From Deltaproteobacteria bacterium (GTDB lineage Bacteria > Desulfobacterota > Desulfobulbia > Desulfobulbales > Desulfurivibrionaceae), in NCBI GenBank assembly GCA_021847425.1, contig JAJZRF010000017.1, positions 1 to 48,925 on the forward strand: a stretch of DNA of 48,925 nucleotides. Direction: 5' to 3'. The notes beneath the pieces were generated by a model that saw nothing but the letters and a program-made list of their open reading frames with translations, did not search any database and was not told the origin of the DNA. Numbering within the stretch: position 1 is the first letter of the stretch; the number at the start of each line of letters is the position of its first letter. This document shows positions 41,626 to 48,925 of this stretch, in pieces. A program made the translations under genes and the position numbers.

Positions 41626-42996
41626 TTATTCATAGCGCAAGGCCTCGATTGGGTCAAGGCGAGAGGCCTTCCAGGCCGGGTAAAATCCGAAGATGATCCC
41701 CACCCCGGCCGAAACCAGCACCGCTGCGGCGATGGCCGCGGGCGAGGTCTCCACCGGCCAGTGGAGCAGGAATTTCACCAGCAGGGAGCCGCCATGGCCG
41801 AGGATAATGCCCATGGCCCCGCCGGTGAGACAGAGGACCACCGCCTCCACCAGAAACTGGCGGAGGATGTCGCGTCCCCGGGCGCCGACGGCCATGCGCA
41901 AGCCGATCTCCCTGGTGCGCTCGGTAACGGAAACCAGCATGATGTTCATGATCCCCACCCCGCCCACCACCAGGGAGATCATGGCCACGGCCAGCAGCAG
42001 GTTGGTCATCAGGGTGGTGGTGGTGGAGAGGGTTTTGGTGAGTTCGGCCATGTTGCGGATGTTGAAATCGTCCGGGTCATCGCCGCGAATGCGATGCCGT
42101 TCCCGGAGAACCCCGGTTATCTGTTCGATGGCCATGGAGATCTCCCCGGAATTGTTGGCAGCGGCCATGATACTGTCGATATTGGCGAAGCGCACCGGCA
42201 TGGGATTGTCGGCCTGCTGGGCGGCGGACTGTTCGGGGTAAAGGGTGCCATGGGTCGCCGGGTAGAGATTGCTCAGGGTGTTCACCGAAGTGCTGGCCGT
42301 GGCATCGGTGCTCTGGTTGGAGGTGGAGAGGCTGGCGCCGGTGACCCGGTATTTGATGGTGGTCCAGGGCGCGAGGATGACATCGTCCTGATCGAAGCCC
42401 ATCATGTTGGCGCCCTTGGGGGTGAGCACCCCGATCACCCGGAAGGCGATGTTCTTGATCCGGATATCCTTGCCCAGGGGGGAAGCGCCCTCGAACAGCT
42501 CCCGAACCAGGGTCTGGCCCAGAATGCAGACCCGGTTGCCGTTCAAGACATCCCGTTCGCTGAAGGGCTCGCCCTCGGCCAGGATGGACCAGTTCTGCAC
42601 TTCAAGATATGCCGGGGTGGTGCCGTAGATGGCGTTGGGCACCCAGTTGCGGTTGCCGTACACCACCTGGGTCCGGGCGCGGACCATGGGCGTGGCGTTG
42701 CGGATGGCCGGGCATTCCCGCAGAATGGCCTGGCTGTCTTCCGGGGTCAGGGTGGTGGTGGAGCCCGCCCCGAAGGAGACCCCGCCGCTGGAGGCGGTGC
42801 CGGGCTGGATCACCAGGACGTTGGCCCCCATGCTGGCGATGGTTTTCTTGAGGGTTGCCGAGGAGCCCGCGCCGATCTCCATCATGGCGATGACCGCGCC
42901 CACGCCGATGACGATGCCCAGGGTGGTGAGCATGGCCCGCATGGGATTGCGGCGCAAGGCTCTAAAGGCGGTGCGGGCGGTGGCGTAGAGTCTCAT
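41626..42996 (-). CDS. MacB-like FtsX-family ABC transporter permease
   Basis: A 456-residue permease with an N-terminal helix (RAMLTTLGIVIGVGAVIAMMEIGAGSS), a large periplasmic MacB-type domain, and three C-terminal helices (MTNLLLAVAMISLVVGGVGIMNIMLVSVTERTREIGLRMAVGARGRDIL, then two more). It lacks an ATPase domain; that is encoded separately by the next gene, unlike Escherichia coli MacB. The start overlaps the ATPase stop (ATGA). It transports drugs, peptides or lipids from the periplasmic side. Confidence 0.94.
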   Translation of the reverse strand: MRLYATARTAFRALRRNPMRAMLTTLGIVIGVGAVIAMMEIGAGSSATLKKTIASMGANVLVIQPGTASSGGVSFGAGSTTTLTPEDSQAILRECPAIRNATPMVRARTQVVYGNRNWVPNAIYGTTPAYLEVQNWSILAEGEPFSERDVLNGNRVCILGQTLVRELFEGASPLGKDIRIKNIAFRVIGVLTPKGANMMGFDQDDVILAPWTTIKYRVTGASLSTSNQSTDATASTSVNTLSNLYPATHGTLYPEQSAAQQADNPMPVRFANIDSIMAAANNSGEISMAIEQITGVLRERHRIRGDDPDDFNIRNMAELTKTLSTTTTLMTNLLLAVAMISLVVGGVGIMNIMLVSVTERTREIGLRMAVGARGRDILRQFLVEAVVLCLTGGAMGIILGHGGSLLVKFLLHWPVETSPAAIAAAVLVSAGVGIIFGFYPAWKASRLDPIEALRYE

Positions 42997-43721
42997 GGCG
43001 CGCCTCCTCCCGGGGTTTCCCGGCCTGATCCGGCAGGGGCGGCGTCAGCCAGAATCACCCCGTCATCCATGCGGATCACCCGTTTGGCGTGGCCGGCCAC
43101 CTTGGGGTCGTGGGTCACCATGATGATGGTGATGCCGTCCTCGGTGTTGAGCCGCTCGAACATCTGGAGCACCTCTTCGCTGGTCTTGGAATCCAGGTTG
43201 CCGGTGGGCTCGTCGGCAAAAAGCACCGGCGGGCGGTTGATCAGGGCCCGGGCGATGGCCACCCGCTGCTGCTGGCCGCCGGAGAGCTGGGAGGGATAAT
43301 GGCCCAGCCGGTCGGCAAGCCCCACCCTCGCGAGCATCTCCGCGGCCCGTTTCCTGGCCTCGCGTTCGCTCAAGTTTTCGGCGGTGTAGGAGAGCGGCAT
43401 GGCCACATTGTCGATGGCGCTGGTCCTGGCCAGCAGGTTGAAGCTCTGGAAGACGAAGCCCAGCTTGCGGTTGCGGAGCATGGCCCGTTCGTCGCTGGAG
43501 AGCTTGGAGATTTCCTGGTTGTCCAGCCAATATTCGCCGGCACTCGGCCGGTCCAGACAGCCCAGGATGTTCATCAGGGTGGATTTCCCGGAGCCGGACG
43601 AGCCGGTAAGCGCGAGCAATTCCCCCTGGCGGATGGCCAGGGAGATGCCCTTCAGCACGGGCACGGCGATGTCGCCCATCTGGTAGGTCTTTTCGATGGA
43701 GCGCAGTTCGATGAGTTCCAT
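42993..43721 (-). CDS. ABC transporter ATP-binding protein (MacB/LolD-type)
   Basis: A 242-residue ATPase. Walker A is GSSGSGKSTLMNILGCLDRP, signature LSGGQQQRVAIARALI, Walker B PVLFADEPTGNLDSKTSEEVL, His loop IIMVTHDPKVAGHAKR. The start MELIELRSIEKTYQMG is 7 bp after the MacA-like stop; the open frame runs further upstream inside that gene. It powers the permease. Confidence 0.95.
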   Translation of the reverse strand: MELIELRSIEKTYQMGDIAVPVLKGISLAIRQGELLALTGSSGSGKSTLMNILGCLDRPSAGEYWLDNQEISKLSSDERAMLRNRKLGFVFQSFNLLARTSAIDNVAMPLSYTAENLSEREARKRAAEMLARVGLADRLGHYPSQLSGGQQQRVAIARALINRPPVLFADEPTGNLDSKTSEEVLQMFERLNTEDGITIIMVTHDPKVAGHAKRVIRMDDGVILADAAPAGSGRETPGGGAP

Positions 43722-43728
43722 GGCTGCT

Positions 43729-45027
43729 CTACTTGGCTTTGGTGCCCTTCTTGCCGGCGCCGAATTGTGGGGTGAAGGGGTTGGCGCCCCCGGTTTTGCC
43801 GGAATCCGGCAACCGTATCCCGGTGATTGCCTGCATCCCCTCATGCAGCTCCGCACCCTCCACCACGGTGTTGGTGCCGTCGCTGGCCCCGGTCCGGACC
43901 TCGATCCGTTTGGGCTTCTGATTCTCGTCCAGCACCCAGAGAACTCCGGTGTTCTTGATGCCGGCCTGGCCCTGGGCCGAGGCTGGTCCTTTGCTCCCCT
44001 TTATCCCGTCTTGTTTCGTGGCGCTCTCGGCCTCGCCCTCCTTGGTTGGCGGGCTCCAGCGCAGGGCCGCGTTGGGCGTCTGCAGCACATTGCCGACCTG
44101 CAGCAGCTGAAACTGGACATTGGCGGTGAGGTACGGCAGGAGACGGCCGTCACTGTTGTCGGTGGCGATCTCCACCGTGTAGGTCACCACGTTCTGGGTC
44201 ATGGAGGCGTTGAGCCGGACCTTGCCCACCTTGCCATGGAAGGTTTCGCCGGGGAAGGCGTCCACCGTGAAGGTTACCGGCAGGCCGGGGTGGATTCGGC
44301 CGATATCCGCCTCGTTCACCGCCACCCATACCTGGATGCGGGTGAGATCCTTGGCCAGCAGGAAGAGGCTCGGGGCGCTGAGGCTCGCCACCACGGTCTG
44401 GCCGGTGTTGACCCTCCGGTCGATGATGATGCCCTTGACCGGCGAGGTGATGGTGCAGTATTCGAGATTGCGTTGAGCGCGCAGTAATGCCGCCTCGGCC
44501 AGGCGGATTGCCGCCTCGCTCTCCGCCACCAGGGCCAGCGCGGTTTTATAGGTGGATTCGTAGGATTCGTAGCTCGATTGCGACAAGGCTTCTGAGGGGC
44601 CCAACTGCTTGGCCCGGTTCCAGTTCTGTTCCGCCAGGTTCAAATCGGCCTTGGCCTTCTGCAATCCGGCCTTGTTCGAGAGAAGCTGGGCCTGGGCCTG
44701 GGCCAAGTCCGCGGCGTAGAGCGAGTCGTCGATGCGGGCCAGCACCGTGCCTGCCTCAACCACGGAGCCGTAATCCACGGGCTTTCCCTTGCTGTCCTTG
44801 CCAAAAGAGACAATCCGTCCCGCCACCTGGGCGCCGACGTCGATGACCTCTTCCGGTTCCACGGTGCCGGTGGCGCTGATGGTAACCCGCAGATCCCCGC
44901 GCTTGATCTCGGCGGTCCGGTAGGGGATGGCTGTTTCCTGGCTGCGGGTATGCTGCCAGATGGCCACGCTGCCGAGCAGAAGCACGGCGATCAGGACAAT
45001 AAGGGATTTTTTGCCCGGCTGTTTCAT
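43729..45027 (-). CDS. MacA-like periplasmic adaptor
   Basis: A 432-residue membrane-fusion protein: one N-terminal anchor (KKSLIVLIAVLLLGSVAIW), a barrel-sandwich hybrid domain (ATGTVEPEEVIDVGAQVAGRIVSFGKD; VKGIIIDRRVNTGQTVVASLSAPSLFLLAKDLTRIQVWVAVNEADIGRI), a coiled-coil hairpin (AQLLSNKAGLQKAKADLNLAEQNWNRA) and a C-terminal beta-barrel part. It overlaps the TetR stop by ATGA (45024-45027). Confidence 0.94.
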   Translation of the reverse strand: MKQPGKKSLIVLIAVLLLGSVAIWQHTRSQETAIPYRTAEIKRGDLRVTISATGTVEPEEVIDVGAQVAGRIVSFGKDSKGKPVDYGSVVEAGTVLARIDDSLYAADLAQAQAQLLSNKAGLQKAKADLNLAEQNWNRAKQLGPSEALSQSSYESYESTYKTALALVAESEAAIRLAEAALLRAQRNLEYCTITSPVKGIIIDRRVNTGQTVVASLSAPSLFLLAKDLTRIQVWVAVNEADIGRIHPGLPVTFTVDAFPGETFHGKVGKVRLNASMTQNVVTYTVEIATDNSDGRLLPYLTANVQFQLLQVGNVLQTPNAALRWSPPTKEGEAESATKQDGIKGSKGPASAQGQAGIKNTGVLWVLDENQKPKRIEVRTGASDGTNTVVEGAELHEGMQAITGIRLPDSGKTGGANPFTPQFGAGKKGTKAK

Positions 45028-45701
45028 GAGCCAACCTCGTTTTCTGATTGTTGCGCATCCCGGAGGCGAAGCGCCCGGATACCGGCAAGGCTGAAGCGGG
45101 TGACATGCTCGGCCAGCTGTTGCACATCTTCGAGCAGCGGTTCAAGATCGGTGAGGGGGAGACCCTGGGCACTCTTGCTGCGACGGGCGTGGAGCAAGGG
45201 GCCAAAACACTGGGCGCGGATACTCATGGTGCAGAGCTGCACTTCGTGCTCGCCGGGCTCTTTGTCCAGTAATTCGCCGACCAGGAGGGCAAGGCCCTTG
45301 AAGATCGGCTCCACCGATTCCTGCATGGCCTGGGTCAGCAGGCCGGTGGGGCTTGCCACCTCCTTGTGGCAGATGTCAAATTCATGGCTTTTCGGATCGA
45401 TGATCCGCCGCATGATCGCAAGGATCCGCCCGCGCAGCCGTTCTTCCGCCGGGGCCCCGGCCGGGATTCCTCCGTCGAGGGGATAGGCTGTCAATGACTG
45501 GTTGAAGGCATAACGCCAGCTTTCCACATACAGGGCTTCCTTGCTGCCGAAATGGTAGCTGACCGCAGCGGTGTTGGCCTTTGCCTGTTGGCAGATCTCG
45601 GCGATGGTCGCCTGGCGAAAGCCTTTGGCGGCAAAGATCTTGCCTGCGGCCGCCAACAGGTTCCGGCGGGTTTCCTGGCCGTCGCTTCGCTGTTTTCTCA
45701 T
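45024..45701 (-). CDS. TetR/AcrR-family repressor of the macAB-like operon
   Basis: A 225-residue regulator. The N-terminal HTH reads QETRRNLLAAAGKIFAAKGFRQATIAEICQQAKANTAAVSYHFGSKEALYVESW. The C-terminal half (IDPKSHEFDICHKEVASPTGLLTQAMQESVEPIFKGL) resembles the CerR/AcrR-like ligand-binding type. ATG 45701 with AAGGAT 8 bp upstream is preferred over the in-frame TTG at 45719. It is the first gene of the efflux operon and presumably autorepresses through the palindrome immediately upstream. Confidence 0.93.
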   Translation of the reverse strand: MRKQRSDGQETRRNLLAAAGKIFAAKGFRQATIAEICQQAKANTAAVSYHFGSKEALYVESWRYAFNQSLTAYPLDGGIPAGAPAEERLRGRILAIMRRIIDPKSHEFDICHKEVASPTGLLTQAMQESVEPIFKGLALLVGELLDKEPGEHEVQLCTMSIRAQCFGPLLHARRSKSAQGLPLTDLEPLLEDVQQLAEHVTRFSLAGIRALRLRDAQQSENEVGS

Positions 45702-45717
45702 GGAGAGATCCTTTTTC

Positions 45718-45747
45718 AAATAAGTTAAATGTATATTTGACTTATTT
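45718..45747. promoter_or_regulatory. Palindromic TetR operator candidate
   Basis: The 30 bases starting AAATAAGTTAAATGT and ending TTGACTTATTT are self-complementary at 26 of 30 positions. The site lies 16 bp upstream of the TetR start codon and is AT-rich within GC-rich surroundings, as expected for an autoregulatory operator over the promoter. Confidence 0.75.
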
Positions 45748-45942
45748 GCTTGACCGCGTCAAGGGGTTTTTGGGGTTGGCTTTTCTCCGGCCATACTTTG
45801 TTGAAATCGCAAAAAAAAACGCGATTACAACGGTTATTGCTACGCCACTTCGTTGCCGGTGTTACGGACCTTTGACCTTTTTCCTTTTTGTGCGAGTCCA
45901 TCATTTTTTGAAACAGTGCCGGGAATGTGTTACAGAGGGTGG

Positions 45943-47046
45943 ATGCATACCCAACCAAAACAACCGGCAACCGGCAGGTCCGAGCCCATCCTGCCAAAGG
46001 GAGGAAAAACCGATCTGCGCGACCTTACCCCGGATCAACTGGCCGAGTATGTCGTAGGCTTGGGTCTGCCTGGCAAGCGGGCCCGGCAGATCTTTGCCGG
46101 ACTGTGCCGGCCCGGGGTGCTCGATTTTTCCCAGCTTGGGATCAGCCGGGAGGTGACAACGCTCCTGGCCGGTCACGCCGTTATGAGCAATCTTGCCCCA
46201 GCCGTTGTTGAAAAATCGGCGGACACCACCGAGAAGTTCGCCTTCCGGCTTGCCGACAACGCAATGATCGAGAGCGTGCTCATCCCCGAGGACGGCCGCC
46301 ATACCCTGTGCATCTCCTCCCAGGCGGGTTGCGCCATGGGCTGCCGCTTCTGCCTCACCGGGAGCCGGGGCTTTGTCCGCAACCTGCGCCCCGCTGAGAT
46401 CGTGGGCCAGGTGCTGGCCGTGATGACCCACATGGTTGCGGGCGGGATCAAGCGGGCCACGCCTCGGGAGCTGCTCAACAACCTGGTCTTCATGGGCATG
46501 GGCGAACCCCTGGCCAATTACGACAATTTGTTGGATGCGCTCAAGATCCTCATGGCTGACCACGGCCTCGGCTTTTCCGAGCGGCGGATCACGGTCTCCA
46601 CCTGCGGCATTGTGCCGCGCATGGACGATCTGGGCAGGGACATCCGGGTCAACCTGGCCGTGTCGCTGCACGCCGCCGACGACGAAACCCGCAGCCGCCT
46701 GATGCCGGTGAACCGCACCCACGGGCTGGCATCGCTGCTCGCGGCCTGCCGCAGGTATCCGCTGGGGAACAAGAAGGTGATTCTCTTCGAGTACATCATG
46801 CTCAAGGGGATCAACGATTCCCTGGCCGATGCGCGATTGCTGGCGGAAAAGCTGCAGTCCATCCCCAGCCGGATCAATCTGTTGCCCTACAACGGTTCCG
46901 GGGAGAGCGAATATGCCTGCTCCGGGGAGGCGGAGATCCTGGCCTTTCAGAAGGTGCTGCGCGAGGCGGGGTTCAATACCTTTATCCGGCAGAGCCGGGG
47001 CGCGGACATCTCCGCAGCCTGCGGCCAGCTGGCAGGCAAGGGTTAG
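45943..47046 (+). CDS. rlmN: Dual-specificity RNA methyltransferase (23S A2503/tRNA A37)
   Basis: A radical SAM enzyme that methylates C2 of A2503. The 367-residue protein has the cluster motif CAMGCRFCLTG, GMGEPLANYDNLLDAL, and the mechanistic C-terminal Cys in ADISAACGQL. The N-terminal helix bundle (DLTPDQLAEYVVGLGLPGKRARQIF) is typical. ATG 45943 follows GAGGGT; the ATG at 45925 is an alternative. It overlaps the convergent radical SAM gene by 4 bp at the 3' end. Confidence 0.95.
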   Translation: MHTQPKQPATGRSEPILPKGGKTDLRDLTPDQLAEYVVGLGLPGKRARQIFAGLCRPGVLDFSQLGISREVTTLLAGHAVMSNLAPAVVEKSADTTEKFAFRLADNAMIESVLIPEDGRHTLCISSQAGCAMGCRFCLTGSRGFVRNLRPAEIVGQVLAVMTHMVAGGIKRATPRELLNNLVFMGMGEPLANYDNLLDALKILMADHGLGFSERRITVSTCGIVPRMDDLGRDIRVNLAVSLHAADDETRSRLMPVNRTHGLASLLAACRRYPLGNKKVILFEYIMLKGINDSLADARLLAEKLQSIPSRINLLPYNGSGESEYACSGEAEILAFQKVLREAGFNTFIRQSRGADISAACGQLAGKG

Positions 47047-47912
47047 AAGGCTTGCCTAAAGGTGCAGCGGCGGCAGAGGGGCTCGCTGAGCCGCCGCTGG
47101 GAAAAGCCGGTGCGCATGGCCACGGCGCGGGGGCTGGCGCAGATTTCTGCCAAGGATTGCGCATGGATGTTGCCCAGGGGGATGTCCGCCTCACCATCGA
47201 GGCAGCAGGGCGCCACAGTGCCGTCCACCAGGATGGCGACATGATCCCGCAGCCCCCGGCAGGTCCCTGTGCCGCCCAGATCCGGGGCTGGTCCATGGGG
47301 CCAGGTGAAGCGACCGTTCTGGCTCAGGAAAATTCGTGGGGCCAGGGTGATGCCGTGGCCGGGGGTTGGCTCGGGGCCAAGAGACTCCGGCAGGGCAAAA
47401 AAAGCCGTGATCCGGTTGAGAATGCGCTGATTGTGGCCGTTCCCTTCTGCCGCGGAAAGATTCCAGAGGCGGAGGCTGATGAAAAGCGGGGTGTGCATGG
47501 CCTCTTGAACAAAGGCAAAAATTCCGGCCAGCGCGGTTTCCCGAGGGCCGTCGGGCAGTTCGGCAAGACCGTGCAGGGAGATGTTGACCTGGCGCAGGGC
47601 CTGGCTGGCCAGCAAAAGTCCCTGGCGCTGGGGCAGCAGGGTGCCGTTGGTGGTCAGGTTGACCTTGAGGGTATGCTCTTGGCAGAGGGCGAGGATCTCG
47701 CCGAGTTCCGGGTGCAGCAAGGGCTCGCCCAGCACGTGCAGGGCGAGGTGATCGGTGTGGGCCTCTATCTTATCGAGGATGGCGCGGAAATCCTCCGGTC
47801 GCATGAAGGCTTTGGCTCGTTCGCTCCGGTGGCAGAAGCTGCAGGAAAGATTGCAGCGGTTGGTGATCTCAAGGTATATTTTCTTGAATTTTTTCAATGC
47901 CTGCGGGATCAA
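47043..47912 (-). CDS. Radical SAM/SPASM protein
   Basis: A 289-residue protein. The radical SAM motif is CNLSCSFCHR (CxxxCxxC) within YLEITNR-C…; conserved LHVLGEPLLHPEL and VNLTTNGTLLP follow. A C-terminal SPASM-like Cys set (TCRGL…DGTVAPCCLDGE…PLGNI…LCRRCTF) would bind an auxiliary cluster. Its substrate may be a small peptide or protein. The upstream 55-residue Cys-rich gene overlaps its start by ATGA (47909-47912), so the two are co-translated. Confidence 0.88.
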   Translation of the reverse strand: MIPQALKKFKKIYLEITNRCNLSCSFCHRSERAKAFMRPEDFRAILDKIEAHTDHLALHVLGEPLLHPELGEILALCQEHTLKVNLTTNGTLLPQRQGLLLASQALRQVNISLHGLAELPDGPRETALAGIFAFVQEAMHTPLFISLRLWNLSAAEGNGHNQRILNRITAFFALPESLGPEPTPGHGITLAPRIFLSQNGRFTWPHGPAPDLGGTGTCRGLRDHVAILVDGTVAPCCLDGEADIPLGNIHAQSLAEICASPRAVAMRTGFSQRRLSEPLCRRCTFRQAF

Positions 47913-48076
47913 TCAAAAATTTCGATGTCGCCATGTTTGCATTCGGAGCAGCGGAGCATGGGGTCGATTTTTGTAAAGGCCACGCGCCAGCCCTCTTTGG
48001 TGATGGTCTCGGCGAACTCCTTTTCACATTCGGAACAGAGCCAGCGGTCGCCCTGTGGCGTGACAAATAGTTTCAT
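47909..48076 (-). CDS. Small 55-residue CxxC-CxxC protein
   Basis: The protein reads MKLFVTPQGDRWLCSECEKEF…DPMLRCSECKHGDIEIFD, with two CSEC knuckles 27 residues apart. It is most likely a zinc ribbon. Because it directly precedes and overlaps a radical SAM/SPASM gene, a role as a substrate or partner peptide cannot be excluded. The ATG at 48076 starts the conserved-looking part; the frame upstream runs into the repeat region. Confidence 0.65.
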   Translation of the reverse strand: MKLFVTPQGDRWLCSECEKEFAETITKEGWRVAFTKIDPMLRCSECKHGDIEIFD

Positions 48077-48190
48077 GCTTTTCACCTGGATGCGAGGGGT
48101 AATGAGAGTATCGCCGGTTGCGGCTTCGCGGCGATGGTGTATTCTTGCTTGGCAACATAGTTGAAATCGGGGATTGCGGCAAGAGGGGAG

Positions 48191-48566
48191 CTTTTTCTTC
48201 TTTTGCGTGCCCAAAAGAAGAAACAAGAAAAGGGCACCCCAACCAGTCCTGGCGCTACGGGCTTCCCTTACTTCTCGACGAGGGCGGGACGCGGAAAAAC
48301 TCGGGCTTCGCCCTCAAACAGTTCCCGCGTCTTTTTCCGCCCCCGTCTGCGAGGCGCGGCAGGACAAATGGGGGAGGGAAAATCCCATTGGCACGCAGCC
48401 GAGCACCTGAGAGGCTGCCGAAAAGGGGATTTGCACTGTTTGAGCGAAGCGAGTTTGCAAAGCCCCGGCAGCATCGAGGAGCGCAGGGCATCCCGCCAAC
48501 GGCGGGACAAGAGACACAGGGGCCTTTTCTTTGGTTCGTTTCTTTGGGCAAGCAAAGAAATGAACA
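48191..48566. repeat. Dispersed intergenic repeat with ~45-bp imperfect terminal inverted repeats
   Basis: The left arm (48191-48240, with TGCCCAAAAGAAG and AAGAAAAGGGCACCCC) is the imperfect reverse complement of the right arm (48519-48566, GGGGCCTTTTCTTT and TTTCTTTGGGCAAGCAAAG). Inside are smaller hairpins such as CCCGCCAACGGCGGG. All six frames give long but meaningless ORFs of the kind that recurs in many proteobacterial genomes. It fills the gap between the zinc-ribbon gene and rnhA. Confidence 0.75.
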
Positions 48567-48624
48567 GAAAGAATAAAGCTGGCTGCTGAGATTGATTTGT
48601 AATCAAAAAAGGAATAATCCAAAC

Positions 48625-48925
48625 ATGGCAGCAAAGAAATTCTACGCAATCCTGGCCGGGCGGGCGCCTGGCATCTACGATAACTGGCCCAAGGCCCAAG
48701 CCCAGGTCATCGGCTTTCAGGGCGCCAGATTCAAGGGTTTTGCCACCCGGGCCGAGGCCGAGGCCTGGCTGCAGAACCCCACCTCAGGCCAGGGCGGGCC
48801 GGGCAGCGGGAAAAGTCCTGCGAAGGCCACTCCGCAGGATGGCGGGGATACCTCCCCCCGCGACGGCGTGGTCTCCATCTACACCGACGGCGGGGCCCGC
48901 TACAATCCTGGTCCTGGCGGCTACG
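48625..48925 (+). CDS. rnhA: Ribonuclease HI with N-terminal viroplasmin-like domain (3'-truncated by window edge)
   Basis: The first 100 codons are present. Residues 1-50 (KKFYAILAGRAPGIYDNWPKAQAQVIGFQGARFKGFATRAEAEAWL) form the caulimovirus viroplasmin/RNase H N-terminal RNA-DNA hybrid-binding domain. After a Gly/Pro-rich linker the catalytic domain begins with VSIYTDGGARYNPGPGGY, containing the first active-site Asp. ATG 48625 has AGGAATAA upstream. It degrades RNA in RNA-DNA hybrids. Confidence 0.93.
   Translation, partial: MAAKKFYAILAGRAPGIYDNWPKAQAQVIGFQGARFKGFATRAEAEAWLQNPTSGQGGPGSGKSPAKATPQDGGDTSPRDGVVSIYTDGGARYNPGPGGY

Noticed and set aside
48118-48589. Overlapping ORFs of 78-152 codons on both strands
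   Set aside because: They are products of the dispersed inverted-repeat element; composition is Arg/Gly/Pro-rich in every frame and no domain is visible.
1-48925. CRISPR arrays, tRNA or rRNA genes
   Set aside because: No regularly spaced repeats or tRNA-like cloverleaf segments were recognised by eye; a dedicated scan was not possible.

Overview
The window is a gene-dense, GC-rich bacterial chromosome segment with no rRNA, tRNA or CRISPR array that I could find. The gene set suggests an anaerobic sulfate- or sulfur-metabolising member of the former Deltaproteobacteria (Desulfobacterota, Desulfobulbales-like). It includes a clostridial-type nickel CO dehydrogenase (CooS) with a CooA-like CO sensor, a twelve-haem c-type cytochrome, a TusA-like sulfur carrier, a two-CW cysteine protein, DUF502 and DUF504 proteins, and several iron-sulfur and radical-SAM proteins. 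This assignment is inference from gene content only.

Layout. 1-4007: 3' part of prfC (cut by the window edge), a PilZ protein and a convergent ABC-F ATPase. 4008-11611: a defence island. Two MITE-like elements precede a Type III restriction-modification locus (mod ... res). An SMC-like ATPase (DUF3696-type) and a PIN-fold nuclease, both with lower GC, sit between mod and res. mod carries an apparent +1 frameshift near its 5' end, an AT-rich target-recognition segment and an in-frame repeat insertion; res carries a second, different in-frame palindromic insertion. 11727-14448: a CHAP-like lipoprotein, a MOSC protein, an arsenite-pump (ACR3) remnant and the kinase srkA. 14534-18735: a carbon monoxide module made of cooA, tusA-like, dodecahaem cytochrome and cooS, with a good CooA-type operator and -10 box in front of cooS. 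18803-20615: PA2778/PA2779-like pair and a two-CW gene. 20776-24097: BaeSR-like two-component system divergent from an EF-hand/poly-His protein. 24204-31578: ferredoxin-like protein, then a cusCBA-type heavy-metal RND efflux operon ending in a small Met/His-rich periplasmic protein.

31596-40118: a 181-bp MITE, DUF502, DUF504, nfo (endonuclease IV), an OYE-family alkene reductase, a zinc-ribbon membrane protein, a LysR regulator divergent from an AhpD-like protein, a degenerate duplicate of the 3' part of an rluA-type gene, a CBS-domain protein, a ParDE toxin-antitoxin pair and the intact rluA-type gene. 40119-45747: a TetR-controlled macA-ATPase-macB-outer membrane factor tripartite efflux operon with a 30-bp palindromic operator. 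45943-48925: rlmN, convergent with a zinc ribbon/radical SAM-SPASM pair, a 370-bp dispersed repeat and the start of an RNase HI gene (cut by the window edge).

The genes of most interest for new biology are the ATPase-PIN pair nested inside the Type III R-M locus (an arrangement reminiscent of PrrC inside a Type I locus), the palindromic elements that have been accommodated as peptide-coding sequence in both R-M genes, and the predicted CooA-controlled cooS promoter shared with a divergent twelve-haem cytochrome.
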